A stretch of DNA of 64,000 nt from AR5 sp041497115 (GTDB lineage Bacteria; Methylomirabilota; Methylomirabilia; Rokubacteriales; CSP1-6): assembly GCA_041497115.1 (NCBI GenBank), contig JBGQFW010000001.1, forward strand, positions 60,900 to 124,899, written 5' to 3'. Every line of letters begins with the position of its first letter. Position 1 is the stretch's first letter. Position numbers and translations under genes: made by a program. The notes beneath the pieces are model-generated. The model worked only from the letters and a program-made list of their open reading frames with translations. It ran no database searches and had not been told where the DNA came from. Below, piece by piece: positions 7,347 to 15,903 of the stretch.

Positions 7347-9434
7347 TCAGTGGCCGGCGGCCTTCTCTTTCTCGGCTTTCACTTCCTTGACGATCTTGTC
7401 GGCCTGGAAGGCCGGCACTTCCTCGTAGTGTGAGAACTCCATCGAGTAGGCGCCGCGGCCGCCGGTCATGGAGCGCAGGGACGACTCGTAGGTCAGCATC
7501 TCGGCCATCGGCACCGAGGCGTGCACGATCGCGGTCTCGCCGGTGGGCTCCATGCCGTTGATGCGGCCGCGCCGCGAGTTGAGGTCGCCGATGATGTCGC
7601 CGGTCACGTCGGCCGGCGTGGTGACCACCACGTTCATGATCGGCTCGAGCAGGATCGGATGCGCCTCCATGAAGACCTTCTGCAGCCCCATGGACGCGGC
7701 GATCTGGAACGCCATGTCGGACGAGTCCACGTCGTGGTAGGAGCCGTCGTAGAGCGAGACCTTCATGTCCACGATCGGGTAGCCGGCCAGGATCCCCTTC
7801 TTCATGCACTCGCGGACGCCCTTCTCCACCGAGGGGATGAAGTTGCGGGGCACCGCGCCGCCGAAGATGTCGTCGACGAACTCGAAGCCGCCGCCGCGCG
7901 CCATCGGCTCCACCCGCAGCCAGGTGTCGCCGTACTGGCCGCGCCCGCCCGTCTGCTTCTTGTACTTGCCCTGCCCCTCCGCGCGTCCCTTCACCGTCTC
8001 CTTGTAGGGAATGCGCGGCGGCAGCAGCGTGACGTCCACGTTGTACTTGCGCTTCATGCGCTCGACGGTCATCTCGACGTGCATGCTGCCCACGCCGGAG
8101 ATGAGGAGCTGCTTGGTCTCCGGATCGAAGTGGTGGTGGACGGTCGGGTCTTCCTCGGCGATGCGCACCAGCGCGCTGGAGATCTTGTCCTCGTCGCCGC
8201 GGGTCTTGGGCTGGACGGCGAAGTTGATGGCCGGCTCGGGGAACGTGATGCGCGGCAGCTCGAACGGCTGCGCCTCGTCGCACAGCGTGTCGCCGGTGGC
8301 CGTCTCCTTCAGCTTGGGCACGACGCCGATCTCGCCGGGACCGAGCGCCTCGACGTTCTTCTGCGTCTTGCCCTGCAGCCACGAGATGTGGCCCATGCGC
8401 TCCCGCGCCGCGCGGGCGGGGTTGACCAGGGTCGCGTCGGCGCGCACCGTCCCCGAGTACACGCGGAAGAGCGAGAGCTTGCCCAGGTGCGGATCGCTCA
8501 GCGTTTTGAAGACGAGCGCGGCCACCGGCGCCTTGGGGTCGGCGGCCCGGGTGCCCGCCTGCTTGCCCTTGAGGTCGGTGCCGCTCACCTCGCCGCGGTC
8601 CGCCGGCGACGGAAATTCGTGCACGATCAGGTCGAGCACCGCCTGAGTGCCGATGCCCTTGCCGGCCGCCGCGCACAGGACCGGCACGATCTTGCCCTGG
8701 GCGATGCCCGTCCGCAGCGCCCTCAGCATCTCGTCCTCGGCCAGCGAGCCCTCCTCGAGATACTTGTTGAGGAGGTCGTCGTCGGTCTCGGCGGCGGCCT
8801 CCACCAGCTTCTCGCGGTGCTCCTTCACGCGCTCGGCGAGGTCGGCGGGCACCGACCCCTCGACGGGCTTGCCGTCGGCGCCGAAGGTGACCGCCTTCTG
8901 GGTGACCAGGTCCACGAACCCCTTGAACCCCTGCTCCTCCCCCACCGGCACGTGGACGGCGACCAGGCGGCCCTTGAGCCGGCGGGTGCATGCCTCGAGC
9001 GTGCGGAAGAAGTCGGCGCGCTCGCGGTCGAGGCGGTTGACGACGACGGCGCGCGGCAGCTCGAACTCGTTGGCGAACTTCCAGACCTTCTCGGTCTGCA
9101 CCTGCACGCCGGCCACCGCGTCCACCACCACCACCGCCGCCTCCACCACGCGCAGGCCGGCGCGAGCGTCGGCGATGAGATCGCCGTACCCGGGCGTGTC
9201 CACGAGGTTGAGGTGGTGGCCCTTCCAGTCGCAGTAGGCCACCGCGGTATTGATGGAGATCTTGCGCCGGATCTCGTCGGGATCGAAGTCGGTGGTGGTG
9301 CTGCCGTCGTCCACCTTGCCCAGGCGCGTGGTCGCGCCGGCCGCGAAGAGCATCGCCTCCACCAGCGAGGTCTTGCCCACACCCCCGTGTCCGACCACAG
9401 CGACGTTGCGGATCTTGCCGATCTCGATCGCCAT
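7347..9434 (-). CDS. fusA2: Elongation factor G-like GTPase (EF-G2/FusA2 type)
   Basis: 695 residues with the whole EF-G domain series: GTPase domain, beta-barrel II, and domains III-V (for example GSMHVEMTVERMKRKYNV, then RGQYGDTWLRVEP and the C-terminal TGGRGAYSMEFSHYEEVP). G1 is GHGGVGKT (residues 15-22). Switch II reads DTPGYGDL (79-86), with Tyr83 where classical EF-G has the catalytic His (DTPGHVDF). G4 is NRLD (133-136) rather than NKxD. This is the pattern of mycobacterial FusA2-like paralogues, not the main translocase, which should lie elsewhere with rpsL/rpsG/tuf. ATG 9434 has GGAGG 8 bases ahead. Confidence 0.85.
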   Translation of the reverse strand: MAIEIGKIRNVAVVGHGGVGKTSLVEAMLFAAGATTRLGKVDDGSTTTDFDPDEIRRKISINTAVAYCDWKGHHLNLVDTPGYGDLIADARAGLRVVEAAVVVVDAVAGVQVQTEKVWKFANEFELPRAVVVNRLDRERADFFRTLEACTRRLKGRLVAVHVPVGEEQGFKGFVDLVTQKAVTFGADGKPVEGSVPADLAERVKEHREKLVEAAAETDDDLLNKYLEEGSLAEDEMLRALRTGIAQGKIVPVLCAAAGKGIGTQAVLDLIVHEFPSPADRGEVSGTDLKGKQAGTRAADPKAPVAALVFKTLSDPHLGKLSLFRVYSGTVRADATLVNPARAARERMGHISWLQGKTQKNVEALGPGEIGVVPKLKETATGDTLCDEAQPFELPRITFPEPAINFAVQPKTRGDEDKISSALVRIAEEDPTVHHHFDPETKQLLISGVGSMHVEMTVERMKRKYNVDVTLLPPRIPYKETVKGRAEGQGKYKKQTGGRGQYGDTWLRVEPMARGGGFEFVDDIFGGAVPRNFIPSVEKGVRECMKKGILAGYPIVDMKVSLYDGSYHDVDSSDMAFQIAASMGLQKVFMEAHPILLEPIMNVVVTTPADVTGDIIGDLNSRRGRINGMEPTGETAIVHASVPMAEMLTYESSLRSMTGGRGAYSMEFSHYEEVPAFQADKIVKEVKAEKEKAAGH

Positions 9435-9487
9435 TGACCCGACCTCCTGCGCCAGCGATGGGGTGGCCGGAATGCTACCATTTTTTA

Positions 9488-9521
9488 GGCGCGGGCCCCC
9501 GGGCTTCGCCACGCCCGCGCC
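9488..9521. terminator. GC-rich hairpin between thrC and the EF-G-like gene
   Basis: A 9-bp perfect stem (GGCGCGGGC at 9488-9496 with GCCCGCGCC at 9513-9521) around a 16-base loop, lying after the thrC stop and before the EF-G-like start. On the minus strand it is followed by TAAAAAA, not by a T run, so it is not a textbook intrinsic terminator. It may act as a processing or pausing structure. Confidence 0.35.
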
Positions 9522-9526
9522 GCTTG

Positions 9527-10765
9527 CTATGCGCGCGACAACGACCCGATCACTTGCTTGAGGATGTCCTCTGGCGAGCCGGTCAGGTCGATCGGCGTCG
9601 GGAGCTCGGGGGGGGAGTACTTGATGCCGCTTCCGGTGAGCATCAGCACGATGCGGGCGTCGGCGGCGACCTGCCCGCGGTCCTTCATGACGCCCAGCGC
9701 GGCGACCAGCGCCGCCCCCTCCGGCGAGGTCCAGACCCCCTCGAGCCGCGCGAGCAACCGCTGCGCCTCCACGATCGCGCGCTCGCTGACGGCGACCGCG
9801 TCGCCCCCCGTCTCGCGCAGGATGCGCAGCATCTGGCGGCCGGCAAACGGCGAGGGCACGCGCAGTCCGGCGGCGTGCGTGGTGGGATCGGGCCAGGCGG
9901 CGGTGGTGTCGGCGCCGTCGTGGAAGGCCTTCACCACCGGCGCGCACCCGTCGGCCTGCACGGCGACGAACCGCGGCTGGCGATCGGTGACCCAGCCCAT
10001 CTCGCGCAGCTCCTCGAATCCCTTGGGGATGCCGACCAGCCCGGTGCCGCCGCCGGTGGGATAGAAGAGGACGTCGGGCAGTGTCCAGTCGAGCTGCTCG
10101 GCCAGCTCGAGGCCCATCGTCTTCTTGCCCTCCAGGCGATACGGCTCCTTGAGCGTCGAGAGATCGAACCAGCCGACCTCGGGCGCCACGGCGCCGGCCA
10201 CCTTGCCCGCCGTCGCGATCGACCCCTCGATCGTGAACACGCGGGCGCCGCCGATCGCCGCCTCGGCGATCGCCGCCGGCGGCGTGCCGCGCGGCACGAT
10301 CACGGCGCACGGCAGCCCGCACCGCGCGGCGTACACGCCGGCGGCGCCGCCGGCGTTGCCCGCCGACGGGATGACGAAGCCACGCGCGCCCAGCGTGCGC
10401 GCCCGCGTGATCGCCATGCCGAGCCCGCGCGCCTTGAAGGAGCCGGTGGGGTTCTGCCCCTCGTCCTTGCCCCAGACGTGCCGCAGGCCGAAGTGCTGCG
10501 CGAGACGCGGCAGCTCGAGCAGCGGCGTGCCACCCTCACCGAGCGTCACCGGCGCTTCGCCGTCGTCGAGCGGCGTCAGCTCGCGGAAGCGGTACATGCC
10601 GGGGGGCCGCCCGCGCAGCGCGTCCTTGGTGACGACGCGCTTCACCCGCTCGAGGTCGTAGCGCACCGCCAGCATCTGGCCGCACTTCCCGCACACGGTC
10701 AGCACGCGGCGGGCATCGTGGCGGTGGCCGCAGATCGTGCACTCGACGTGGGACACGAAGCTCAT
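9527..10765 (-). CDS. thrC: Threonine synthase
   Basis: 412 residues, a PLP-dependent fold-type II enzyme. It has an N-terminal zinc ribbon (CTICGH and CGKCGQ) followed by the threonine synthase core. The PLP lysine is in NPTGSFKARG, the phosphate-binding loop is YPTGGGTGLVG, and the substrate region is PSAGNAGGAAGVYAARCG. It converts O-phosphohomoserine to threonine in the cytoplasm. The ATG at 10765 precedes the zinc ribbon directly and has a GGGAG ahead. A longer in-frame reading would add about 52 low-quality residues and cross the divergent promoter region. No thrA/thrB neighbours. Confidence 0.9.
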   Translation of the reverse strand: MSFVSHVECTICGHRHDARRVLTVCGKCGQMLAVRYDLERVKRVVTKDALRGRPPGMYRFRELTPLDDGEAPVTLGEGGTPLLELPRLAQHFGLRHVWGKDEGQNPTGSFKARGLGMAITRARTLGARGFVIPSAGNAGGAAGVYAARCGLPCAVIVPRGTPPAAIAEAAIGGARVFTIEGSIATAGKVAGAVAPEVGWFDLSTLKEPYRLEGKKTMGLELAEQLDWTLPDVLFYPTGGGTGLVGIPKGFEELREMGWVTDRQPRFVAVQADGCAPVVKAFHDGADTTAAWPDPTTHAAGLRVPSPFAGRQMLRILRETGGDAVAVSERAIVEAQRLLARLEGVWTSPEGAALVAALGVMKDRGQVAADARIVLMLTGSGIKYSPPELPTPIDLTGSPEDILKQVIGSLSRA

Positions 10766-10782
10766 GGGCACTCCCCCGCGCG

Positions 10783-10788
10783 AGTATA
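10783..10788 (-). promoter_or_regulatory. Possible -10 box of thrC
   Basis: TATACT on the minus strand, 18 bases before the thrC ATG. This is one of very few AT-rich hexamers in the 137-base divergent gap. No good -35 is visible at 17 bases. Confidence 0.35.
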
Positions 10789-10804
10789 GCCCGCCCCAAA
10801 AGCG

Positions 10805-10833
10805 TTGACCTTCCCCGGGCCGCATGCTGTGAT
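10805..10833 (+). promoter_or_regulatory. Possible sigma-70-like promoter of the secreted protein gene
   Basis: TTGACC (10805-10810) and TGTGAT (10828-10833) are separated by exactly 17 bases, about 70 bases before the ATG at 10903. GAGGA lies before that ATG. Confidence 0.4.
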
Positions 10834-10902
10834 CGCCCTCGCGGCCCTCACGGCTGCGCCCGCTCCCGGGGGGCACTCGGGACTCACCAGCGAGGACCCA
10901 GC

Positions 10903-11790
10903 ATGACGCGATTCCCCGCACGCCGCCTCGTCGTCGGCGCGGTCGTCAGCGCGCTCGTCGGCCTCACGCTCGGCTCCGCCCAGGCCTTCAACCCGCAGCC
11001 CGAGCCGCCGGGCTTCGGCATGTTCGGCATCACCGAGATCCAGCAGGCCCACCTGCACGTCGCCCTGCCGGCGGTGCAGCGCCTCCGCGGTCAGCATCCG
11101 CCCGACCCGTGTCGCGTGGAGCTGAGCTTCGTCAACGAGGCGGGCATGGCGGTGTGGGTCGAGATGCACACGATCATGCCGGGCCAGACGGTCAACATGA
11201 CCTTCACACCGACCCGCACGATTCCCACGGACACGCTGGCCGCCGACGTCGCCCCGATCCGCCATCAGCTCCGGGCCGTGGTGATGCCGCTGGATCGCGC
11301 GTTTCCTCCCGGCCCCTGCCGGGATCTCGTCGCCACCGTCCAGGTGGACAACCAGCCCGTGGATGACCAGGCCGGCGGCCCGCCGACCCTGACGCTGAGC
11401 CCGCGCGCGGCCGGTGACGTCAACGGGGGACGTTTTCCCACGTGGCACCTGTTCGGGCCCATCGCCATCGGCTTCGGCCACACCGCGCGCCTCAACGCGG
11501 TGAACGTCGGCGCCGGCAGGAGCATGTGCCGGATCGACTGGGCGTTCGTGGACGAGACGGGCGCGCGCACGGGCGGGACCGCCATGATCGGGGCGGGTCA
11601 GGCCATCCACGCCGACTTCGTGCACAACGACACGGACCGGGGCGTCGCCCTGATCCGCGCGGAAGTCATGGCCTCGGGGCGGATGTGCCCGTCGGACAGC
11701 ACCATCGGGACGCTCGAAGGGTTCGACAGCGCGCTGGGCCACAGCCACACGATCGTGCCGGCGCAGCTCATCGTGCCCGCCGTGCAGTAA
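10903..11790 (+). CDS. Secreted protein with two internal repeats, unknown function
   Basis: 295 residues. A clear Sec signal peptide (basic start, hydrophobic core, AQA|F cleavage near residue 28) leads into FNPQPEPPGFGMFG. Two homologous halves follow. Repeat 1 (~residues 40-155) has FGITEIQQAHLHV, DPCRVELSFVNEAG and GPCRDLVATVQVD. Repeat 2 (~175-290) has FGPIAIGFGHTARLN, SMCRIDWAFVDETG and GRMCPSDSTIGT. Each repeat has two cysteines and looks all-beta, so one disulfide per repeat in the periplasm or outside is likely. I recognise no family. Stands alone, divergent from thrC and convergent with the FAH gene. Confidence 0.75.
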   Translation: MTRFPARRLVVGAVVSALVGLTLGSAQAFNPQPEPPGFGMFGITEIQQAHLHVALPAVQRLRGQHPPDPCRVELSFVNEAGMAVWVEMHTIMPGQTVNMTFTPTRTIPTDTLAADVAPIRHQLRAVVMPLDRAFPPGPCRDLVATVQVDNQPVDDQAGGPPTLTLSPRAAGDVNGGRFPTWHLFGPIAIGFGHTARLNAVNVGAGRSMCRIDWAFVDETGARTGGTAMIGAGQAIHADFVHNDTDRGVALIRAEVMASGRMCPSDSTIGTLEGFDSALGHSHTIVPAQLIVPAVQ

Positions 11791-11853
11791 GCGGGCGCGC
11801 GTCGGGGGGAGCGAGCGCTCCTCCCGACGTGCGTCTCCGACACGCGCCCGGCG

Positions 11854-12798
11854 TCAGGCCGGCGCGACCACCCGGTTGGCCAGCACGCCGATCCGCTCGA
11901 CCTCGGCTTCCATCCGGTCGCCGACCTTCAACAGCTTGCCGGTGGCCGCGCCCACGCCCTCCGGCGTGCCGGTGGCAATGACGTCGCCGGGCAGGAGCGT
12001 GAAGCCCTGTGAGAGCACGCTGATGCACTCGTCCACCGGGAAGATCATCTTGGACGTGTGGCTCGACTGGCGGGTCTCGCCGTTGACGCGCATGGCGACG
12101 CTGAGCTGCTGCGGGTCGGGGATCTCGTCGGCGGTGACCAGGACCGGCCCCATCGGGCAGAAGGTGTCCATGGACTTGCCGTGGAACCACTGCTGGTGGC
12201 GCTTCTGCACGTCGCGCGCGGTGACGTCGTTGATGACCGTGTAGCCGAAGACGTGGCCGAGCGCCCGCTCGCGCGCGATGTCCCGGCCGGTCGCGCCGAT
12301 CACCACCGCCAGCTCGACCTCGTAGTCCAGCTCCTTGGTCGCCGCGTGGTGGATCACCTTCGCGCCCGGCGCCACCACCGTCTCGGGGGCCTTGGTGAAG
12401 TACACGGGATGCTCGGGGGCGGCGGCCCCCCGCTCGGCCGCGTGCTCCTTGTAGTTGCGCCCCAGGCAGAAGACGTTGCGGGCCGGCCGCGGAATCGGGG
12501 CCTCCAGCCGCGCCTTCGCCGCGGGCATGCCGAGCTTACGCTCGACGAGCGCGTTCACGCCGTCGCGCTTGAGGATCGCCTCGCCGTGGCCGAGCGCCTC
12601 GCGGGCGCGGGCCAGCGCCTCGGCGCCGCCGGCGATCAGCTCGAGCATCGTCTTGGGAAAGCCGCCGCGCCCGTGGCGGACGGCCCCGCGCTCGCGCGCG
12701 AGATCGCCGGCGAGCGCGCCGAGGTCGAGGACGGCGTCGCCGGCCAGCGCGCCGATGCGGGGCTTGGAGGATCCCTTGCGATAGGTCACCAGGCGCAT
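11854..12798 (-). CDS. Fumarylacetoacetate hydrolase (FAH) family protein
   Basis: 314 residues with the FAH/2-hydroxyhepta-2,4-diene-1,7-dioate isomerase fold: FCLGRNYKEHAAERG, the metal-ligand region DYEVELAVVIG, GYTVINDVTARDVQ, WFHGKSMDTFCPMGP, and the C-terminal LPGDVIATGTPEGVGA. It probably cleaves or decarboxylates a beta-diketo acid from aromatic or dicarboxylate catabolism; the exact substrate is not predictable in this family. It follows the cupin gene by 4 bases, so the two are probably one transcript. Confidence 0.85.
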   Translation of the reverse strand: MRLVTYRKGSSKPRIGALAGDAVLDLGALAGDLARERGAVRHGRGGFPKTMLELIAGGAEALARAREALGHGEAILKRDGVNALVERKLGMPAAKARLEAPIPRPARNVFCLGRNYKEHAAERGAAAPEHPVYFTKAPETVVAPGAKVIHHAATKELDYEVELAVVIGATGRDIARERALGHVFGYTVINDVTARDVQKRHQQWFHGKSMDTFCPMGPVLVTADEIPDPQQLSVAMRVNGETRQSSHTSKMIFPVDECISVLSQGFTLLPGDVIATGTPEGVGAATGKLLKVGDRMEAEVERIGVLANRVVAPA

Positions 12799-12802
12799 GG
12801 GC

Positions 12803-13186
12803 TCACCGCTCCTTCAGCAGCACGACCAGGAGTCGCGCCGGCTTCGTGGTCTCGTTCAGCGAGTAGTGCACGTCGCCGCGTGCCGCCCACACCGCCTGGC
12901 CCCGGCGCGCCACCTGCTTGCCCCGGCCCTTGGTGACGACGGCAAACTCGCCGTCGAGCACGTAGCCGAGCTCGTTCGCCGGCGCCTCGTGCTCGTCGCC
13001 GCGGAAGCCCGGCGGGAAGACGAACTCGACGACCTCGACCCGCTCGTTGTCGAGCACCCGCCGCTCCTGCACCTCGCCCTGCCCGCTTCCCCTCCCCGGC
13101 GCGATCACCATCCCCACAATGCCCACGACGATTCCGAGAGCGCCCGCCAGCAAGACGGCGCGACTCTGGCGCATGGTATTCCGCAT
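12803..13186 (-). CDS. Membrane-anchored or exported cupin-domain protein
   Basis: 127 residues. An N-terminal hydrophobic segment (~residues 9-30, VLLAGALGIVVGIVGMVIAP) serves as signal or anchor. The rest is one small cupin barrel: VFPPGFRGDEHEAPANELGYVLDGEFAV and a second motif ending GDVHYSLNETTKPARLLVVLL. The first cupin motif has only part of the usual His/Glu metal ligands (DEHEAP, E in ELGYV; His in DVHYS). Function unknown. Paired with the FAH gene. ATG 13186 is followed by a second in-frame ATG at codon 5. Confidence 0.7.
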   Translation of the reverse strand: MRNTMRQSRAVLLAGALGIVVGIVGMVIAPGRGSGQGEVQERRVLDNERVEVVEFVFPPGFRGDEHEAPANELGYVLDGEFAVVTKGRGKQVARRGQAVWAARGDVHYSLNETTKPARLLVVLLKER

Positions 13187-13238
13187 GGACGTTCCTCCTG
13201 GCGGGCCCTGCAGTTGATCAGCGGCGGGGGAGGAAATG

Positions 13239-13257
13239 GAGGGGGCAGCGCCCCCTC
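13239..13257 (-). terminator. Hairpin just after ispH, likely end of the hopanoid operon
   Basis: Perfect 8-bp stem GAGGGGGC / GCCCCCTC with a 3-base loop, starting 5 bases after the ispH stop codon on the minus strand. The following bases (CATTTCC) are only weakly T-rich. It separates ispH from the cupin gene. Confidence 0.5.
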
Positions 13258-13262
13258 TATTC

Positions 13263-14255
13263 CTAAATGCTTCTTCGCATCGCGTTCCGCTCGGGCAGCG
13301 TCAGCCCCTGCTCCCTGGCCGCCTGCATCAGCTCCTGCGGCAGCGCGAAGCGCACGTCCTCTTCCACCACGTGCACCTCGCGCACCTTGACGCCCTCGGT
13401 CCGCAGCGTCTCGACCGCCTGCGTCACGAGGATCTCGGGGGTGGAGGCGCCCGCGGTGATGCCCACGCGGGCCGCGCCCGCCAGCCACTCCGGACGGATG
13501 TCGCCGACGTCGTTGATCAGGTAGGCGCGGGTGCCGGCCATCTTGGAGACCTCCACCAGCCGGTTGGCGTTCGAGCTGTTGGTGGCGCCGATGACCAGCA
13601 GGACCTCCACGTCGTCGGCCAACCGCTTCACGGCCGTCTGGCGGTTCTGCGTCGCGTAGCAGATGTCGTCGCGCGAGGGGCCGACGATCTTGGGGAACTT
13701 GCGCCGCAGCGCCTCGATGACATCGCGGGTGTCGTCCACCGACAGCGTCGTCTGCGTCAGGTAGGCCACCTTGTCGGGATCGGGCAGCTCGAGGCGCTCG
13801 ACCTCGGCCACGCTGTCCACCACGAGGATGCGCTCGGGCGCCTCGCCGAGCGTGCCGATCACCTCGTCGTGGTCCTCGTGGCCGATCAGGATGATCGAGT
13901 ACCCCTCGCGCGCGTAGCGGATCGCCTCCAGGTGCACCTTGGTGACGAGCGGGCACGTCGCGTCGATCGCCCGCAGCCCGCGCCGCCGCGCGTCCTCGCG
14001 CACCGCCGGCGAGATGCCGTGGGCGCTGAAGATGACGATGGCGCCGTCGGGCACCTCGTCGAGCTCGTCCACGAAGATGGCGCCCTTCTGGCGCAGCGTC
14101 TCCACCACGAGCCGGTTGTGGACGATCTCGCGGCGCACGTAGACGGGGTGCGGCCACACCGACAGCGCCAGCTCGACGATGTCGATGGCGCGCTCGACCC
14201 CCGCGCAGAAGCCGCGGGGTCCGGCGAGCAGGATCTCGGAGATCGGCGCTCTCAT
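13263..14255 (-). CDS. ispH: 4-hydroxy-3-methylbut-2-enyl diphosphate reductase (LytB)
   Basis: 330 residues. It catalyses the last step of the MEP pathway, making IPP and DMAPP with a 4Fe-4S cluster. The three cluster cysteines are Cys17 (RGFCAGV), Cys101 (DATCPLV) and Cys199 (ICYATQNRQ). The family TNSSN loop (GATNSSNANRL) and the TAGASTP motif are present. Length is normal. It is the last gene of the hopanoid operon and 8 bases after the PagL-like gene, so isoprenoid precursor supply is transcribed with the genes that use it. ATG 14255 excludes a long unrelated N-terminal extension in the same frame. Confidence 0.95.
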   Translation of the reverse strand: MRAPISEILLAGPRGFCAGVERAIDIVELALSVWPHPVYVRREIVHNRLVVETLRQKGAIFVDELDEVPDGAIVIFSAHGISPAVREDARRRGLRAIDATCPLVTKVHLEAIRYAREGYSIILIGHEDHDEVIGTLGEAPERILVVDSVAEVERLELPDPDKVAYLTQTTLSVDDTRDVIEALRRKFPKIVGPSRDDICYATQNRQTAVKRLADDVEVLLVIGATNSSNANRLVEVSKMAGTRAYLINDVGDIRPEWLAGAARVGITAGASTPEILVTQAVETLRTEGVKVREVHVVEEDVRFALPQELMQAAREQGLTLPERNAMRRSI

Positions 14256-14263
14256 GGCTCCCC

Positions 14264-14869
14264 TCACTCGAAGAACAGCGACACGCCGACCACGCCCACG
14301 CTGGACTCGAAGCCCCGGTTCGGCGTGCTCGTGTGCCCGTTGGAGACGTGCTCGTAGCGGTAGCCGCCGTAGACCGCCGTGCGGTCGGTGACGAAGTACT
14401 CGAGGCCGGGGCCGCCCCACAGCATGAACGTGAAGTCGGAGCGGATCTCGGGAATCTTGAGGTTGGTGCCCCCGGCGAAGGCGGCCAGCTCGACGTACGG
14501 CACCAGGCGGCCGAGGGACAGGAAGTGATAGCGGTAGGTCATGCCGAGGCCGGCGAAGTAGACCTGCTTGGGGCTGATGTACTGCTGGTAGAGCGGCTCC
14601 AGGCCGATCTCCAGTGAGCCGTACAGGGGGCCGGGGCCGGCCGGCTTGAACGGCAGCCAGCCGAACCGCACACCCACGTTGGTGAAGTCGAGACCGGTGT
14701 ACGGCGTCTTGTGCTCGAGATCGAACTGATGCCCGTACGAGACCTCCGGCGAGACGACGAGCGAGCCCTGCATGAAGGCCTCGCTGGGATCGTACGCGCG
14801 CGCCGCCGGCGCCCACGCCAGCAGCGCGACCACGAGCGTCCCCAGCGCCACCGCGCGTCGCCGGCTCAT
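14264..14869 (-). CDS. PagL-like outer-membrane acyloxyacyl hydrolase (lipid A 3-O-deacylase family)
   Basis: 201 residues. A signal peptide (cut near AARA|YDPS, residue ~25) is followed by an eight-strand beta-barrel pattern of alternating residues and a terminal Phe-Phe-Glu. The catalytic motif of PagL-type enzymes is visible near the C-terminus as YRYEHVSNGHTSTPN (His-x-Ser-Asn). PagL removes the 3-O-acyl chain of lipid A in the outer membrane. The start ATG overlaps the preceding dehydrogenase stop by 4 bases. Its place in a hopanoid operon suggests outer-leaflet lipid remodelling coordinated with hopanoid content (inference). Confidence 0.72.
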   Translation of the reverse strand: MSRRRAVALGTLVVALLAWAPAARAYDPSEAFMQGSLVVSPEVSYGHQFDLEHKTPYTGLDFTNVGVRFGWLPFKPAGPGPLYGSLEIGLEPLYQQYISPKQVYFAGLGMTYRYHFLSLGRLVPYVELAAFAGGTNLKIPEIRSDFTFMLWGGPGLEYFVTDRTAVYGGYRYEHVSNGHTSTPNRGFESSVGVVGVSLFFE

Positions 14870-15903
14870 GGCTCGATCAGCACCTTCATCGCCCTGCCCT
14901 TCGCCATCAGGTCGAGCGCCTCCCGTACCCCGTCGAGCCCCATGCGGTGCGTGATCAGACCGAGGGGATCCAGTGCTCCGTCCGTCTCGAGCAGCTCCAC
15001 CGCGCGCCGGATCAGCGCCGGGGTGTGATGGAACGCGCCCAGCAGCGCCAGCTCCTCGTAGTGCGTCCGGCGTGTGTCCACGGTGATCGAGGTGCCGGGC
15101 GCGCAGCCTCCAAAGAATACCACGCTGCCCCCGCGCCCCACCGCATCGATGGCCTGCTGCCACACGTCTGGACGCCCGGTGGCGTCCACGGTGACGTCGG
15201 CGCCACGACCGCCGGTGGCGGCGCGGACGGCGGCCACCACATCGGGCGTGGCCGTCGCGTCCACGCACTCGCCGAGGCCCAGCGCGCGCACCCGCTCCAG
15301 CCGCCAGCCCGCCTTGCCGACGAGGATCACGCGCGCCTTGCGGACGGCCGCCGCCATCGCCAGCAGGCAGCCGAGCGGGCCGTGGCCGAAGATCGCCACC
15401 GTCTGGCCGTCCTCCACGCGGGCGCGCTCCACGCCGCCCAGCGCGCAGGCGAGCGGCTCGGCGAAGGCCGCTCGCGCGGCCGGCGTCGCGGCGCCGAGGC
15501 GGACGAGGTTGGCGCTCACCAGCCGCGGCGGCAGCGCGATGAACTCGCCGTAGGCGCCGTTGACGAAGAGCAGGTCCTCGCAGAGGTTCGGGCGGCCGGC
15601 CACGCAGAGCGGGCAGACGCCGCACGGCGCGGAGTTGGCGGCCACCGCGCGGTCGCCCTCGCGGACGCCGCGCACGCCGGCGCCGACGGCGGTCACGGTG
15701 CCCGCGAACTCGTGGCCGAACACCGTGGGCACGCGCGGAATCATCACCGGGTGGCCGCGGCGCAGCGTCTTCACGTCGGTCCCGCACGTGAGCGCGGCCT
15801 CGATCTTCAGGACGACCTCGCCGGCGGCGGGGGTGGGGACCGGCAGCTCCTCGGCGCGGAGGTCGCCCGGCCCGTGGAAGACCATCGCGCGCATGGTGCT
15901 CAC
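14866..15903 (-). CDS. Zinc-dependent medium-chain dehydrogenase, second of a tandem pair
   Basis: 345 residues of the sorbitol/threonine-dehydrogenase-like MDR superfamily. Catalytic zinc ligands are expected in ALTCGTD and FGHEFAG. The structural zinc lobe is CGVCPLCVAGRPNLC (C-x2-C-x2-C-x7-C). The cofactor loop is GHGPLGCLLA. It starts with GTG overlapping the upstream stop (GTGA); an internal ATG at codon 4 is possible. It is paralogous to the preceding gene, and both end in LITHR..LD...MKV-type sequence. It oxidises or reduces an alcohol with NAD(P). The substrate is unknown, but genome position argues for a hopanoid side-chain or isoprenoid intermediate. Confidence 0.85.
   Translation of the reverse strand: MSTMRAMVFHGPGDLRAEELPVPTPAAGEVVLKIEAALTCGTDVKTLRRGHPVMIPRVPTVFGHEFAGTVTAVGAGVRGVREGDRAVAANSAPCGVCPLCVAGRPNLCEDLLFVNGAYGEFIALPPRLVSANLVRLGAATPAARAAFAEPLACALGGVERARVEDGQTVAIFGHGPLGCLLAMAAAVRKARVILVGKAGWRLERVRALGLGECVDATATPDVVAAVRAATGGRGADVTVDATGRPDVWQQAIDAVGRGGSVVFFGGCAPGTSITVDTRRTHYEELALLGAFHHTPALIRRAVELLETDGALDPLGLITHRMGLDGVREALDLMAKGRAMKVLIEP

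Noticed and set aside
9434..10322. N-terminal 296-residue extension of the EF-G-like protein
   Set aside because: It is the wrong frame of threonine synthase; the ATG at 9434 has a good Shine-Dalgarno and starts the GTPase domain.
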